Shown here piece by piece: positions 11,006 to 21,709 of a stretch of DNA of 64,000 nt. A program made the translations under genes and the position numbers. The stretch spans positions 12,163,021-12,227,020 of the forward strand of contig OX335642.1 in the NCBI GenBank assembly GCA_946894095.1. Reading direction: 5' to 3'. Below the pieces are notes generated by a model, which saw only the letters and a list, made by a program, of their open reading frames with translations, was not told where the DNA came from and did no database searches. The number at the start of each line of letters is the position of its first letter. Position 1 is the stretch's first letter. The stretch is from Incurvaria masculella (lineage: Eukaryota; Arthropoda; Insecta; Lepidoptera; Incurvariidae).

Positions 11006-11262
11006 TTGTGTATTTTGTGTATGCTTATAACCTGAGAACCACTTACCACATTTGAATGTGGTTCTTTAATATTGATAATACTAATCATAGGCTACTCACT
11101 ATTACGCCAACCTGAGAGGTAAGCAGTAGGATTTGAATATCCAAAATAAAATACCTACTTTGATTGCAAAGCAACCAAAACGAAAACAAAGACTACGCCT
11201 CCAGGAAAATGACCAAGACAAAACAATAACCAACAGCGGCAAAATGTTTCGCAACTACTGTC

Positions 11263-11340
11263 ATATTAACCCAATACACTCCATGGGAACTAGGTGCCAT
11301 GCCAGGATCTTCCTCATATTTAACGGTAGTGACCAACTGT
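11263..11340 (-). mobile_element. SINE fragment
   Basis: About 75 bp of SINE body: gggaactaggtgccatgccaggatcttcc matches the same segment of the fuller copies. Both ends are missing. Confidence 0.55.
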
Positions 11341-11524
11341 GATCGACTGACAAATAAATTCAACAAAGAAATAACAAATCAACGCCTCTTTCTCCAAGGA
11401 CATATTTTTTACATTTAAAATGCGTTCAATAGAATGTTGTGAGCATTTCAAAACGAAGTTTTTTTTAAAATAAATTGACCACGTCAAGAGAAAAAAAATA
11501 ACCCAAGAAAATAAAAACATAAAG

Positions 11525-11760
11525 CTCATATAACAGCCGATTCTCTAGATCCTTTAACGATAGGTAAACTATGGTCAACTATGGAATCGACTCCTTGCCA
11601 AAATATTTCTCCAGAAATACTTTGCATGCAAAAATATGGTGTCCAGTCGGCACGGTTTTCGCGTTTCCCATGAAAGTTCGAAAGGACGTGGGCGTCGTCG
11701 GGCACAGAACCTGGTGCACACCATATGCCGCGCATTACAAAACGATTAAAAATAATATAT
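11525..11760 (+). pseudogene. Decayed LINE 3' tail
   Basis: It encodes remnants of the RT C-terminus: LWNRLLAKIF corresponds to the LWNxLP motif typical of CR1/Jockey-type ORF2 ends, and GTVFAFPMKVRKDVGVVG corresponds to the family's terminal peptide. A premature stop precedes it. It ends near an A-rich stretch at about 11740-11760. Non-functional. Confidence 0.6.
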
Positions 11761-12097
11761 AATGGCCGCCTCTGGTAAATTCCGAGGCAATGGGCCCATA
11801 CAAAGCGCATACACTGCAAATCCGCTTAGCATATTCATAGAATCAATTACTTCGATTGGTGCTTATTGACTTGGCATTTGCATAGCACGAATGCCTCTGC
11901 TGTCCCCCGCGCCGGGAGGGGGCGGCAATTTTGGACATCCGTTTAATTGAATCAATGTCTAAAGCATGGAAAGGCTGGCGTCAACTAGGAATCAAAACAC
12001 AAACCATCACAGATGCCATTTCTGGCTCTCGAGCTCCGATAAATGGGCGCATCATAGCACAAGCACGAAAATAATGACATACTAACTCTTCCTTATA

Positions 12098-12230
12098 TGA
12101 ATACGAAAATGGTCAATTCGGTTGGGTTTGGTTAGGTTATATTTTGTAACGTGTGTAACGTTGCACACGAAAAAGACATAATTTTGGTTGTTTTGGATCT
12201 TGTGTGTTTTTGGACTTTTTAAATACCAGA
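12098..12230 (+). mobile_element. MITE family R, fragment
   Basis: A tgaatacg...tcaattcgg...ttaggtta order, followed by ttggatcttgtgtgtttttggacttt, matches the right half of the element at 35716-35910. The left terminal repeat is absent. Confidence 0.45.
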
Positions 12231-12234
12231 GGTT

Positions 12235-13135
12235 GCGTTTTTGGGAATATTTTGCTTTGATTTCTTAATAGTTAATTCCAATTACAAGTTAGCGTTTCTT
12301 GCCTAAATTGTGTCTTGTTACTGTAATTAGCTGTGATCTAACAAGGCATGATAACGCAGGTAAACACATATTTTTCAGGTAAATCTCCTTCTTCATCTTG
12401 GTTATATTTCCTTCATTATTTCAAGGTAAAACAAAACATTTTACTTCAGATCACTTTTGTACAGCTACATTGCGTTTTAGAGTTTTTTATGGTAATATAA
12501 AAAAAATAGTACATTTTGTATGAAATAATTTGGTCTCATCCGTCAGTCGACTTTATGGATCTTGAATTATGTCTTAAATCTGAGAGAAAGACTCGCTCGT
12601 CTACTATAGCATGAATAGGAAGATTTCATCAAGATTAAAGGCATTCAATATTACGCTGTAACGAGGATAAGTGGAAGAGCTCTTCGGTATAATACTCTCG
12701 GTACACTGCGACATAATTATACGTAGAGAAGCGAGACGAAAGACGGAACAAAAGGGACAAGAACAGTCTGTGCGAGAATCTTGTAGTTGTCAAGGGTTAG
12801 TTCTGGTTCCCAAATAAACAATAGCTTTCCATTCATTTATAGGTCAGGAATGTATTATGGAAGAGGAAACATTTTATTCATGATCCCGCAAAAGTAGTAA
12901 AATTTTGCTGTTGATTTTGACCTTTAAAATCGCCTCCAAAGATGCGAAATGCCCTTGCAGTATGACAATGTACCTCGACGATGGAAAACTCGGGATAGCA
13001 TTATTTAAATAGCTCTTTGGTGCACGCCATGAAACTAACTACGGAATACAGTGAGAGAAACGGAACCATCGAAAACTGCAGTGATCCAAACATCGCCGGA
13101 CACCGATGTTGAAAATAAATAATATCTATTATATT
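12235..13135. other. No recognisable gene
   Basis: AT-rich intergenic-type sequence. No long frame, no family match, no RNA gene. Confidence 0.5.
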
Positions 13136-13136
13136 T

Positions 13137-13482
13137 GAGCGGCCTGTGGCTCAGGGGCGGGAGACTTGCATTTCAACCCAGAGGTCTGGGTTCAAATCCC
13201 CACCCTTTGATGCACCACTTCTTTATCTTTCTGAGTTGGATAAGTGCATTCCATTACGAATGCGAGCTGTTCCATAATTCGGAATCCATGTAAAACTGTA
13301 GGTTTCCCTACTTGTATCTACCTAGATGTATAAAAAATTGTCCTTGTTTTCCATCCAGTTCAATTTAGGCGTGCTAATAAAGGAAAGGTGGCATTGCACC
13401 TAATTCCTTTGGGGATGCGGTAAGTTGGGCTTAGATCAAGACGGTGGGTGTGGTATTAGCCACCCATGTCGTCACATACTAA
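13137..13482 (+). mobile_element. tRNA-derived SINE with intact A and B boxes
   Basis: The best-preserved plus-strand copy. The head has an A-box-like TGGCTCAGGGG (13147-13157) and a B box GGTTCAAATCC (13189-13199), the internal RNA polymerase III promoter expected of a tRNA-derived SINE. The body follows with tctttctgagttggataagtg, gcgagctgttcc, ccatccagttcaat and ggcattgcacctaattcc, then ggtgggtgtggtattagcc near the tail. About 70 bp of body is deleted relative to the copy at 49.5 kb. It lacks a reading frame and would rely on a LINE for reverse transcription. Confidence 0.85.
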
Positions 13483-13489
13483 ACACACA

Positions 13490-14300
13490 CACAACATCTC
13501 TCGATGTCGTATGGGATCCGATCTGTGAATCAGAGCCGAGGTGGAATGCTCAAATCCAGCCCGGAGATGTATGTTGACTGCTAAATAATATTAGTGGCGA
13601 GCCAGCACGAGGGGTTTGGTACTGCTGGCAAAGAGGCACTATCTCGACGCATTAGGCCGCGTGCCAACGTCTTGCGCGATTACCTCGCTAATACTGATGC
13701 TGTGTCTATGTACGCACGGCAGAAAAAGTGTGTGTACATCGCAACCATATGCTAAATACGATTTCTACATAATGAAGCATTTGAATTCGTAATTTATTAC
13801 TGAAATTAATTTATAATTATCGAAAGGAATATTTGGAATGGTTAAAAATGCAAAACTCAAAATGATATGATCAAAATGTTAAATTTGCCGTCCGCCTTCC
13901 CTTGATACACTAAAGTTGAGATAAATCAACAACGTTCAACCAAAAAAATATTGAGTCGAGTTAAAAGTAAAATTTCGTCCAAGACTTGTCTGTAAACTAC
14001 TGCAAAACAAGTCGGTACGGGAAAGGAATTGTAATAAACTACGCTACGAAAGCGATGCCTGACATGTTAGGCATGTGAACTTTAACTTAGTGAAAAACTT
14101 GTCAAACATTAGAAGGATAGAGTTTCAGTATTACAGGAAATGCCATTGTAAATCAATTCGTAAGCTAAATAATAATTCGTAAGCTTCTTCTTCGCCGTGA
14201 ATGCTGAACTGGCTAATGATAAAATATGAAAAATCCGAGTGCAGTGTGCTGCCTGTGGATGATGAATAAACAATCAACAATAAACAACATTTAAAGTTAG
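13490..14300. other. No recognisable gene
   Basis: Mixed composition. 13500-13730 is less AT-rich, with no frame or motif recognised; the remainder is AT-rich. Confidence 0.45.
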
Positions 14301-14304
14301 AAGT

Positions 14305-14385
14305 TTTGGAATAACTCGTGTCTACGCGACCGCTATACGAATGAGTTTCGGTTTCTACTCCCGTCCGTCCATTCTCTATGGATGG
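14305..14385 (+). mobile_element. Family T terminal fragment
   Basis: The words actcgtgtctacgcgaccgctatacgaatgagtttcgg and ctactcccgtccgtcc match the right end of the T elements at 27.4, 35.4 and 44.8 kb. Only this end is present. Confidence 0.6.
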
Positions 14386-14512
14386 CAAATACGACAACAA
14401 GCAGTATGGACATGCCGTATTTGGAGAAAGACAAAAAAGAAAGAAGACACACAATATTTAACAATACCAGTAACCATAACCAGAGATGGTGCACTCCAGT
14501 CTTAGCTCCGAT

Positions 14513-14664
14513 TGCACGAAGAGACGGCCGAGTTAATCAATGTTCAAACAGGTCACTTTTAGTGAACTGCATTGAGTTCCTTCCATACTGTCAGTACAAA
14601 GTGACGTGTTTAATAATACGTTGACGTTGATTTTGATATTTTGTCCTTTCGTGCACTCGGGCCT
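14513..14664 (-). mobile_element. Palindromic MITE family M, copy 1
   Basis: A ~150-bp element with ends tgcacgaagagac and ggacaaaa-type/gtgcactcgggcc. The internal words gttccttccatactg and aaagtgacgtgttt are shared in reverse with 55352-55505, and partly with 49387-49491. The halves are partly self-complementary. No coding frame. Confidence 0.7.
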
Positions 14665-14692
14665 TAGTCAAGTCACAATCTGGGGGTTTTCT

Positions 14693-14895
14693 CTCGCCGC
14701 GTGGACCGGCAAATAAGTGATTAAATCTGCAGTTAAAATGCATTTCGTACCATGCTAAATGACAAACGACGTGTAATTCGTCCAAGTGAACTGTAATTGA
14801 CTAGTCAGCATGGTAATTATTAGATTTATATTTGATGGTACGAAATGCGACAAAACACATTAAATCATTCGGTGCCTGTTCACCTGGCAAGTGAT
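14693..14895 (+). mobile_element. Palindromic MITE family N, copy 1
   Basis: The terminal regions ctctcgccgcgtggaccggc (left) and gcctgttcacctggcaag (right) are inverted. The inner part, aagtgatta...gcatttcgtaccatg...aaacgacgt...agtcagcatggta, matches 35090-35195 of the N copy at 35 kb. Confidence 0.65.
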
Positions 14896-15044
14896 GCTCC
14901 GGTTTGATTAACTCATTGAAGAAGAATCCGTAAAGAAACTGCAGTGGTTTCATATGTAGGTTATGTTATTTTTTTCCTTTGAATACCTAAATGCCACTGC
15001 CAAACCTAAATTTTTGGTGGAACAGTCTAAGGCAACTGGTGTTG

Positions 15045-15168
15045 CTAAATAAAAATGTTGCTAATGTATTTTACTCCTTTATTAATAGCAAGTAACATAT
15101 ACATAACTAAATAAAAAGTTGCGAATGTATTTAGCTCCTTTATTAATAGCAGGTAACATTTACATTAG
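15045..15168 (+). repeat. Tandem duplication, 62 bp x 2
   Basis: Two adjacent units begin ctaaataaaaa at 15045 and 15107 and both contain tcctttattaatagca. They differ by a few substitutions. Period 62 bp. Confidence 0.85.
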
Positions 15169-15169
15169 G

Positions 15170-16430
15170 ATGTTCTAAATTTCGGATCATGTGCCGTTTG
15201 GACCATGAAAGCGACCCTGCCGACGTACTTATTAATAACCAAGCAGTTTTGCATTTGCTGAAGCGTTTGCATGACGCATGAACTTCAGGATACACTCGAA
15301 TTTGTACATGAGATAATATTTGACCTATTTCCTCTCGAATTTACTCGGCAGGTAAGGGCGGGTTGCGTATCTAAAATATGCTGACCTTCCTATGTTGAAT
15401 ATAATAAACAAAACAGGAGAAAAACTATATGTAATCCATCTATGATTTGTATGAATACGTATTTGGGCTGTGTGTGTTCCGACACTTAAAATTATAAAAA
15501 AACTGGCAAGTGCAAGTCAGACGCAAACGCAAGATTACATGAAACAAAATACACAAGTTCCTACTTGCAACGAGGTATTGTGGGCTAATATCGTGAGAGT
15601 AGGAGTTAAGCCATTCCGTTCCAAAATCTCAATTTATCTTCTTGAATTTTTTACTAATATAATTTCAAATAGCTTTTTGTTTCCATGACTTCGATATTTT
15701 ATCGAAGGGTGAACTTCGGTGGTTCTCGGCCATGCCAGAATACCGTGGTTGGACTGCACAGTTCACACATGTTTGTGCAGGCAGAGTGACGGATAGTGCC
15801 CGGCCGGAGCTACATAACTTATCCTGAAATTCGCTGAAAGTGGAAATGGGACGTCGGATACCGAGAGCACGATTCCGGGAATACAGCCCGCGATTTCGAT
15901 CGGAAAAATATTCGGAATTAATGAATTTTTGCAATCCACTCGATTCAGAAATAGGTTAAATTTTAATATGTTTTTAATTTTTTTGAATATTTTACGTTTT
16001 AATAATTATTATTTTTTGTTTAATAGACTAGCATGATGCATGAGCAGATGTGTCATTTGAAGTTTATTTTTTAATTTTTGAGATATTTTATTCGTACGAT
16101 TATAAGCAGGTATGTAACTTTTTTTAACGATTAGAAATGAAGTTTTTGGTCGGTAATTTAATAATAAATTAACGTTTGTGGCTATAATTTAAAAATAATA
16201 AAAAGTTTTTTAAGCGTGATCAAATTAACAGATTCGATGCTGTATCTAAACAAAACTATCATTTAACCCCTTTATTTTCGGATAGCTACGTGAAAAAAAC
16301 ACGTACAGACATAGAGGGAGTAATTACAAGACCGGTTTAGATTTACACAAAAAAGAACAGTGAGATCCCAAAAACGTACGAATCCCGTGACTTCCTCATG
16401 TGGCCAAACGTGAAAATGTTTCCCGGATAT
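15170..16430. other. No recognisable gene
   Basis: AT-rich overall, with a GC-richer stretch at 15700-15900 where an 89-codon minus-strand frame has no recognisable motif. 15960-16270 is very AT-rich. Confidence 0.45.
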
Positions 16431-16620
16431 TAAAGCATATTCCCGGCGGTAGCTGCGCCGGGTCCCGGGCACCCAGGTACCCGGGCAGGCGGTGGCAGAC
16501 GCAGGTGAAGATGCGTACGCATTTTGACAGGTGGAATGAAACGCCGGTGCGTAATTGAAAAGGGTGCGTAGGGTGCTGTAGTACGAACGAACGACGAAGT
16601 GAATCGACAGCGGGTCGTTG
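16430..16620. other. Small GC-rich patch
   Basis: It contains repeated cccggg words (gggtcccgggcaccc followed by gtacccgggcagg) that can fold into a short GC hairpin. No gene evidence. Confidence 0.4.
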
Positions 16621-16814
16621 TTATTTTTTCAAACCGAAAACCGGTATGATTTGATGCAGAATATTAATTCTAGTGCCTTGTGTAAGCTTTAGGTGAAGTC
16701 TTAGTCTAAGTCTTAGTCTTAGCGAACTAGCAATTGTTTACCTCGAATATACTTTTTGCAAAGGGTCTTTGCGTTAGCTTTTATCTTTAAAACCTAGATT
16801 GGAGCTTAGTTTTT

Positions 16815-17015
16815 GTATGTAGCTGAACATGGATTGCTAATACCATACCCACCCATTAGCTGATATTAGCCCAACATGCCGTATTCCTCGAAGGAATTAG
16901 GTCCCATGCCAGGACGTTCCCTTTATAACATATATATATATTTAACAGGATAGAAAACACGGACATCGTCATCAATGTTGTGATGACGGCATCTTCATCC
17001 ATCTTTTCATCCAAT
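16815..17015 (-). mobile_element. SINE, truncated copy
   Basis: Tail-proximal words: gaacatggattgctaatacc, gatattagcccaacatgcc, gaaggaattaggtcccatgc. Body words run to cttttcatccaattc. An AT microsatellite (atatatatat) has replaced part of the body near 16930. Head missing. Confidence 0.72.
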
Positions 17016-17418
17016 TCAAACTGTGAACATTGTTGGTGACATTCAATGAACGCCATCGGTATCAATTGAGTGGCTTTTCAAACAATTTGGCAACCGACAT
17101 CCACACCATCCCAAAATATATTTCCTGAAGAATCTTTCATAAATCTATCTGAAATTACAATTGCTACCCAAACAAATGTTGCTCGTCGCTTACGGCACAG
17201 GACCCGAGCGCCAAGCTCTATTGAGCAGGTCTGTCCACAGCGCGAGCTGAGCCGAGCTGGTGCAACGCAATCCCAGAAGTAATCACCCAGGCACAACAGA
17301 ACAGTGCGATCGCGACGCAAACAGGGCGCAAAAATCGGGGCGCGCCGATCGCGGCTCGCGTGGAGCGAGCAATCCGTGGATCCGTCCTTTCTTACTCATC
17401 ATTTACACCATTTTTGTA

Positions 17419-17900
17419 CTTATTTATGTAATGTATTGTATTGTACTGTATTTCTATTCGTCAAATTGGTATACAAGCTACACTCCGACAGGTAATTTTT
17501 TAAGGTTTCGTACCCAAAGGGTGCCAACGGAACCCTACTACTAAGCCTCCGCTGTCCGTCCGTCCGTCCGTTCGTTTGTTCGTCCGTCTATCACAGGGCT
17601 GTATCTCATGAACCGTAATATGTAGGCAGCTAAAATTTTTACAGAGTATGTCATTACTTTCCCGCTATGACAAATAGTAAAATTTAAAAAAATAAAATTA
17701 AAAAATTAAAATTTAAAGTATGGGGGCCATACAAAAAATGTGATTTTTATGTGTTAAATATTGTACGATGGGAACCCTTCGTGTGAGAGTCCGACTCGCA
17801 CTTGGCCGGTTTTATACTTATTGATATGATGTATTGCATTGTACTGTATTTCTGTTCGTTAAATTCTATTCGACAAGCTACACTCAGACAGATATTTTTT
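17419..17900. repeat. 82-bp direct repeats flanking a ggttccg element
   Basis: 17419-17500 and 17817-17900 are diverged direct copies (cttatt...gtattgtactgtatttct, then acaagctacactc-gacag, in both). They bracket the element at 17500-17812. The repeats are far longer than a normal target duplication, so either the element landed between or in a tandem repeat, or the repeats are part of the mobile unit. Confidence 0.75.
17500..17812 (-). mobile_element. ggttccg-type interspersed element, copy 1
   Basis: It runs from aaggtttcgtacc through a ccgt/ccgtt tract (17558-17590) and cacagggctgtatctcatgaacc to tccgactcgcacttggccggtt. It matches 48461-48752 in reverse. The tract of CCGT repeats and lack of a reading frame fit a non-autonomous lepidopteran-type repeat carrying a microsatellite-like core. 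Confidence 0.78.
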
Positions 17901-17999
17901 TCTTATTTTAAGGCATAGATAATTAGCATTGACATTAGGGCATAAAGAACAACAGTAAACATGCATACAGCTTACAATTTCTGGCAGGCAGGCCGTCAC

Positions 18000-18140
18000 T
18001 TAAGAGCCGTCCGAAGATGCCCATGGGTTTTCGAACTTTCCCGGGGTTGCGAAAACCATGCCGGCCAGGTGGTTCTTCAGATCATATTTGAAGGACCCTA
18101 GGTTGTACTTTTGGGGAAATGGTTTCCACATAACGGGACT
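18000..18140 (-). pseudogene. Decayed LINE 3' tail
   Basis: The minus strand encodes FPQKYNLGSFKYDLKNHLAG, then MVFATPGKFENPWASSDGS and a stop. The P-x-x-YNLGSFK block is the conserved end of CR1/Jockey-type RT proteins and matches the tails at 6.4 and 46.1 kb. About 60 codons remain open and the rest of ORF2 is missing. Confidence 0.7.
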
Positions 18141-18317
18141 CGAAGGTCGTCGACGAAACGCACGGCACGGCGCTGTGTCGAGCCCAAGAAGCAATGCAGG
18201 TCGTTCATTAGCTGATCGGTTTCATAGATTCGAACAATAATCATAATTCTAAACGGCGCATGGAATAGGAGCCAGAAAGTGTTTTGTATGTGACTGGACA
18301 TGGATGCCTATTATGAT

Positions 18318-18460
18318 ACTTTTGAGATTACCGCGGTCGTTAGACATGTTTGAATGTTGACATGTCTGCTGCGTACGAACGTGGCGGATGCCTCCTTGAC
18401 AATGGGCTGAATGATTATCTCGAAACGTCGGAGAATGTCTCTTCCTGCCGCGTGAAAAGC
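18318..18460 (+). repeat. Possible fragment of the 1.7-kb hairpin family
   Basis: The words tttgagattaccgcggt and atctcgaaacgtcgg resemble tttgagattaccgtggt (1714-1731) and the cgaaacgtcg of the inverted repeat at 1.7-1.9 kb. The match is short and broken. Confidence 0.35.
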
Positions 18461-18475
18461 CGTAACATTTTTTAA

Positions 18476-18868
18476 ACTTGGATACCTATTACCAAACCCA
18501 CCGTCATGATGTTAGCCCAACACACCGCATTCCTGAGGGAGCACGATGCCATGCCAGACCTTCACTTAATGAGCACGGCTATATTTAATTGGATGGAAAA
18601 AACGAATATTTTTTATTGCCGCTTGAACCATATGTTTTTTAACGCGATGGTACCAACCCGGGCGGTCTTAATCCTACTGCCTAGTAGAGGAAGAGAACCT
18701 AAAGTAAGAGAAATTGATTCCGAACCATCGAACAGCATTCGTAACGAAATGCACTTATCCAACTCAGAAAGAGAAATAAAGTGGTGAATGAACGGGGCGG
18801 GGATTTGAACTCAGATCTCAGGGATGGCAGGAAGGCAAGCCGACCCGGCCCTGAGCCACGAACCGCTC
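18476..18868 (-). mobile_element. tRNA-derived SINE, near full length
   Basis: From the tail (taccaaacccaccgtcatgatgttagccc) through the body (ggatggaaaaaacg, gcgatggtaccaacccgggcgg) to the head, where ggatttgaact at 18801-18811 is the B-box complement and gagccacgaaccgct marks the 5' end. Frames of 93 and 77 codons across it are antisense SINE sequence. Confidence 0.82.
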
Positions 18869-18892
18869 AAGTCAAAGATTCAACTCGTGAAA

Positions 18893-18930
18893 GGCAAACG
18901 CCAATCGCATGTTTGCGATTGGCGTTTGCC
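18893..18930. repeat. Perfect 17-bp hairpin, 4-nt loop
   Basis: ggcaaacgccaatcgca (18893-18909) and its exact complement (18914-18930) flank the loop tgtt. It lies 25 bp beyond the 5' end of a SINE. Function unknown. Confidence 0.85.
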
Positions 18931-18934
18931 AATG

Positions 18935-19895
18935 TATATATTCGAAAATGTATATTTTGGTGTAATAGAACCTCACATAGAAGGCCAAATGGCTGCGTGA
19001 GAATGTGCCATTAGGTAAAGAGGTACGGATGGAGAATGGCGTATATCTCCATTACACATCAAACAACGCATTGGAAAGGCGCTTTATAATATAAGACAGA
19101 CTTTAAGCCCCTTGCAGGTATCTTCAGCTTCTTCCTTGCTCCACGGCCGCAAGCAGCTTTATTTCCCCCTCACAATAAAGAGCGGCACAATAAAGGTGTG
19201 TACAGACCCACGCTGCACTACAGATTAAAGTTTGCACAGCGAACGATTGCGAACGCTCGTCGTGCGCGTTCGGGTCCCCTTTGTCGGCGGACACTGAAAA
19301 GGACTCGAAGAAGGATGAAAGGTGAGCTTTAAAAACTATTTCTGAGAGGGAAAAGGCTTTCGAGCGGGATGGCTTTATTCCTTCGATTGGAAAGGGTTTA
19401 AGCGTACATAACACTGTTTATTTTATTCGGGTAGGCGAAGCAAATATTCATAAGTAATCATTCATGAAGTCACGATGAATACGATATTCTCAGGTGAATG
19501 AGGCATAAGAAACCGTAACAAGTGGGGATCCTAAAACTTTCAGATGGTTCTTGGCATCGAAGTTCTGTCGGCCAAGAGTGAAATACATGCCACAATTCAG
19601 TGGGATGATGTATTAAACCTAAATTAAATTATTTTATTTGATTATAGGCAGTATCTTAATGCAGGCGGTTGAAAGCGAGAGCAAGCACCATACAGTTCGC
19701 GACAGAACAGAGGTGCAGGCACGGAGATCGGCGATCTCCAAGAGTGCGGGCGACGTATGAGGTGCAACACGAACTAGCCCTCCCCCCGCGTTCCCCGCAT
19801 GCCTCGATCACTGCCAGCCGTAGTGATGCACTTGACCCAGACGGGCGTTTGTTAGTTTTTACTCGACTTACGTAAGAAGCGGCTATTTTATTATT
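18935..19895. other. No recognisable gene; moderately GC-rich
   Basis: 19120-19420 and 19660-19880 are less AT-rich and contain open frames of 68-96 codons with no recognisable motif. A short palindrome (ggagatcg-g-cgatctcc) is at about 19723-19739. No repeat family assigned. Confidence 0.4.
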
Positions 19896-20165
19896 TAACT
19901 AGCAGCCCGTCCCGGCTTTGCACGGGCATAATATCATTTAAAAAAATATTATTTTGACACAATGATACACAAATAAATTCATTTTACGTAGAGTTAGAGT
20001 TTCACATTGAAATATTTAAAATAAAAAATTATTAAATATATATATGATTGATATTAGAGAAATAATAAATTCAAAGTAATATGGGGAGAACCGCGGCCTC
20101 CGACGCGCTATTTATGGGCACGCTCCCGCCGCCCCGGCCGGCCGGCCGGTACCGCCGCAAACGCT
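19896..20165. repeat. Possible interspersed repeat with CCGG run
   Basis: The stretch opens with agcagcccgtcccggctttg, a wording common at the edges of insect interspersed repeats by general knowledge, and ends with a GC patch containing repeated ccgg (about 20133-20152). Boundaries and family not established. Confidence 0.3.
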
Positions 20166-20619
20166 ACGTCCCGCAATTTTTAAATCTCTAATATCTTCGA
20201 AAATATTCATTTAAATCATATGCTGTAAAGGGCCATATAGATATATATTAAATCAACAATGTATTTAAGGTATTTAAATGGATAAGGATTAATGCTGTAT
20301 TGTTAAAAATCGCTTCGAAAATTAGCCATTATTTGTCGTAAAAAATACATGACAAAAACAAATTATTGTGGGATATCCAAAAGAGATAGACATATACCAT
20401 CGCGGAGTTTTCTGTAGACCTTTTCAATGTGTACTATACTTAGTACATTATTTTGATAAATCTCGTAGGGTTCAGCCTGCGTTTGCAATGCAAGCGGAAA
20501 AAAAATATTTATTTTACGACATCACATTGGAAACCTCAAAAATAACAGTATTTCTCCACTATTTAATGGATGTTATTATAATATAAACCTTCCTCTTCAA
20601 TCACTCTATCTATTAAAAA

Positions 20620-21708
20620 AAACTGCATCACAATCCATTGCGTAGTTTTAAAGATTTAAGCATACATAGGGATATAGGGATATAGGTGTCTAGATGGTTC
20701 TCCATTAATGGAATTTCACTGAATAAAAATAAAACTGTAGTAGTGAATTTCTCTATCCGTAAAGATAAAGTTAATGTCAATTCCACTAATTCCAAATGCA
20801 CGAAATTTCTAGGTATACACATAGATGCCCAACTCAAATGGGATAGGCAGATAGATATTGTGTGCAAAAAGCTATCGTCTTGTATATACGCTCTCAAGCA
20901 GATCAAGCCATTAGTAGAAGAAAATATGCTCAAAATTATTTATTATGCCGATTTTCACGCGCAACTAACCTATGGTATTCTGGTTTGGGGAAACGCTGTG
21001 GAAATGATCAGAGTACTGAGGAAACAAAAGAGTGCCCTCCGTATATTACATGGAGTTAACAGAAAGGCATCGTGCAGACCGCTATTTTCTACATCTAGAA
21101 TAATAACTGTAATAGGTCAATATATTCTTGAATGTTTAACTTATGTACACACACACCTTGACGAGTTTTCCATTGCTTCACAGAAACACACATACAGAAC
21201 TAGAGCCAAAGATTCCAAATCGCTGTTATTACCCTACAATAGATTACGTAAAGCCGATAGTCATGGAGATTTGACAAAAGTAAAGATGTATAATCACATA
21301 TCTCCAGCAATCAGGTCTTTGGCTCCAGTTAAGTTCAAAAAAAGAATGAAATTTTTTTTAACCCAAAATGTTACATATTCCTTGCAAGAATATTTTGAAA
21401 TGACAATTGCCTAAAGGCATCGCTTTTTTATCTATTTCTATTGTTTTCATTGTTGTTGCTGTTGTTGTTATTCCTATTATTATTAGTATTGTTTTATTGG
21501 TGATATGTCTTTAGTTTCTACAGTGACTGAATTTATATTCTTAATGTATTTTTAATTACTTAATTTTATCATTTTATTGCTTTTTATATTTTTGATGTGA
21601 ACTTTTTGAAAATTTAATATTGTAATTGACTATTTCTATAGCATGATGGATTTTTCCACCGATAATGCTCGCCGAAATAAAAACATTTTGATTTGATTTG
21701 ATTTGATT
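20620..21708 (+). mobile_element. Non-LTR retrotransposon 3' half (5'-truncated)
   Basis: This contains the 242-codon frame at 20686-21414, a ~270-bp 3' UTR, a polyadenylation-like AATAAA (21676-21681), and a terminal array of about four TTTGA units (21685-21708). Ending in a short tandem repeat instead of a plain poly-A is typical of CR1/L2/I-type LINEs. The 5' truncation removes endonuclease and most RT motifs. Confidence 0.8.
20686..21414 (+). CDS. Reverse transcriptase C-terminal fragment
   Basis: 242 residues corresponding to the end of a LINE ORF2: the RT thumb region begins around SRWFSINGISLNKNKTVVV, followed by KFLGIHIDAQLKWDRQID and, further on, LTYGILVWGN (residues about 95-105), blocks characteristic of CR1/Jockey-superfamily proteins after the YADD catalytic motif. 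The YADD itself and all upstream domains are missing, so the protein cannot be active. No internal stops. The ATG is simply the first after truncation. The frame ends in SLQEYFEMTIA, followed by the element's 3' UTR. Confidence 0.75.
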   Translation: MSRWFSINGISLNKNKTVVVNFSIRKDKVNVNSTNSKCTKFLGIHIDAQLKWDRQIDIVCKKLSSCIYALKQIKPLVEENMLKIIYYADFHAQLTYGILVWGNAVEMIRVLRKQKSALRILHGVNRKASCRPLFSTSRIITVIGQYILECLTYVHTHLDEFSIASQKHTYRTRAKDSKSLLLPYNRLRKADSHGDLTKVKMYNHISPAIRSLAPVKFKKRMKFFLTQNVTYSLQEYFEMTIA

Positions 21709-21709
21709 A

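Noticed and set aside
13137..13210. Genuine tRNA gene at the A/B-box pair
   Set aside because: It continues into the SINE body, lacks a complete acceptor stem and terminator, and is repeated at other SINE heads.
15045..15168. CRISPR-like array
   Set aside because: Only two 62-bp tandem units with no spacers, in a eukaryotic context.
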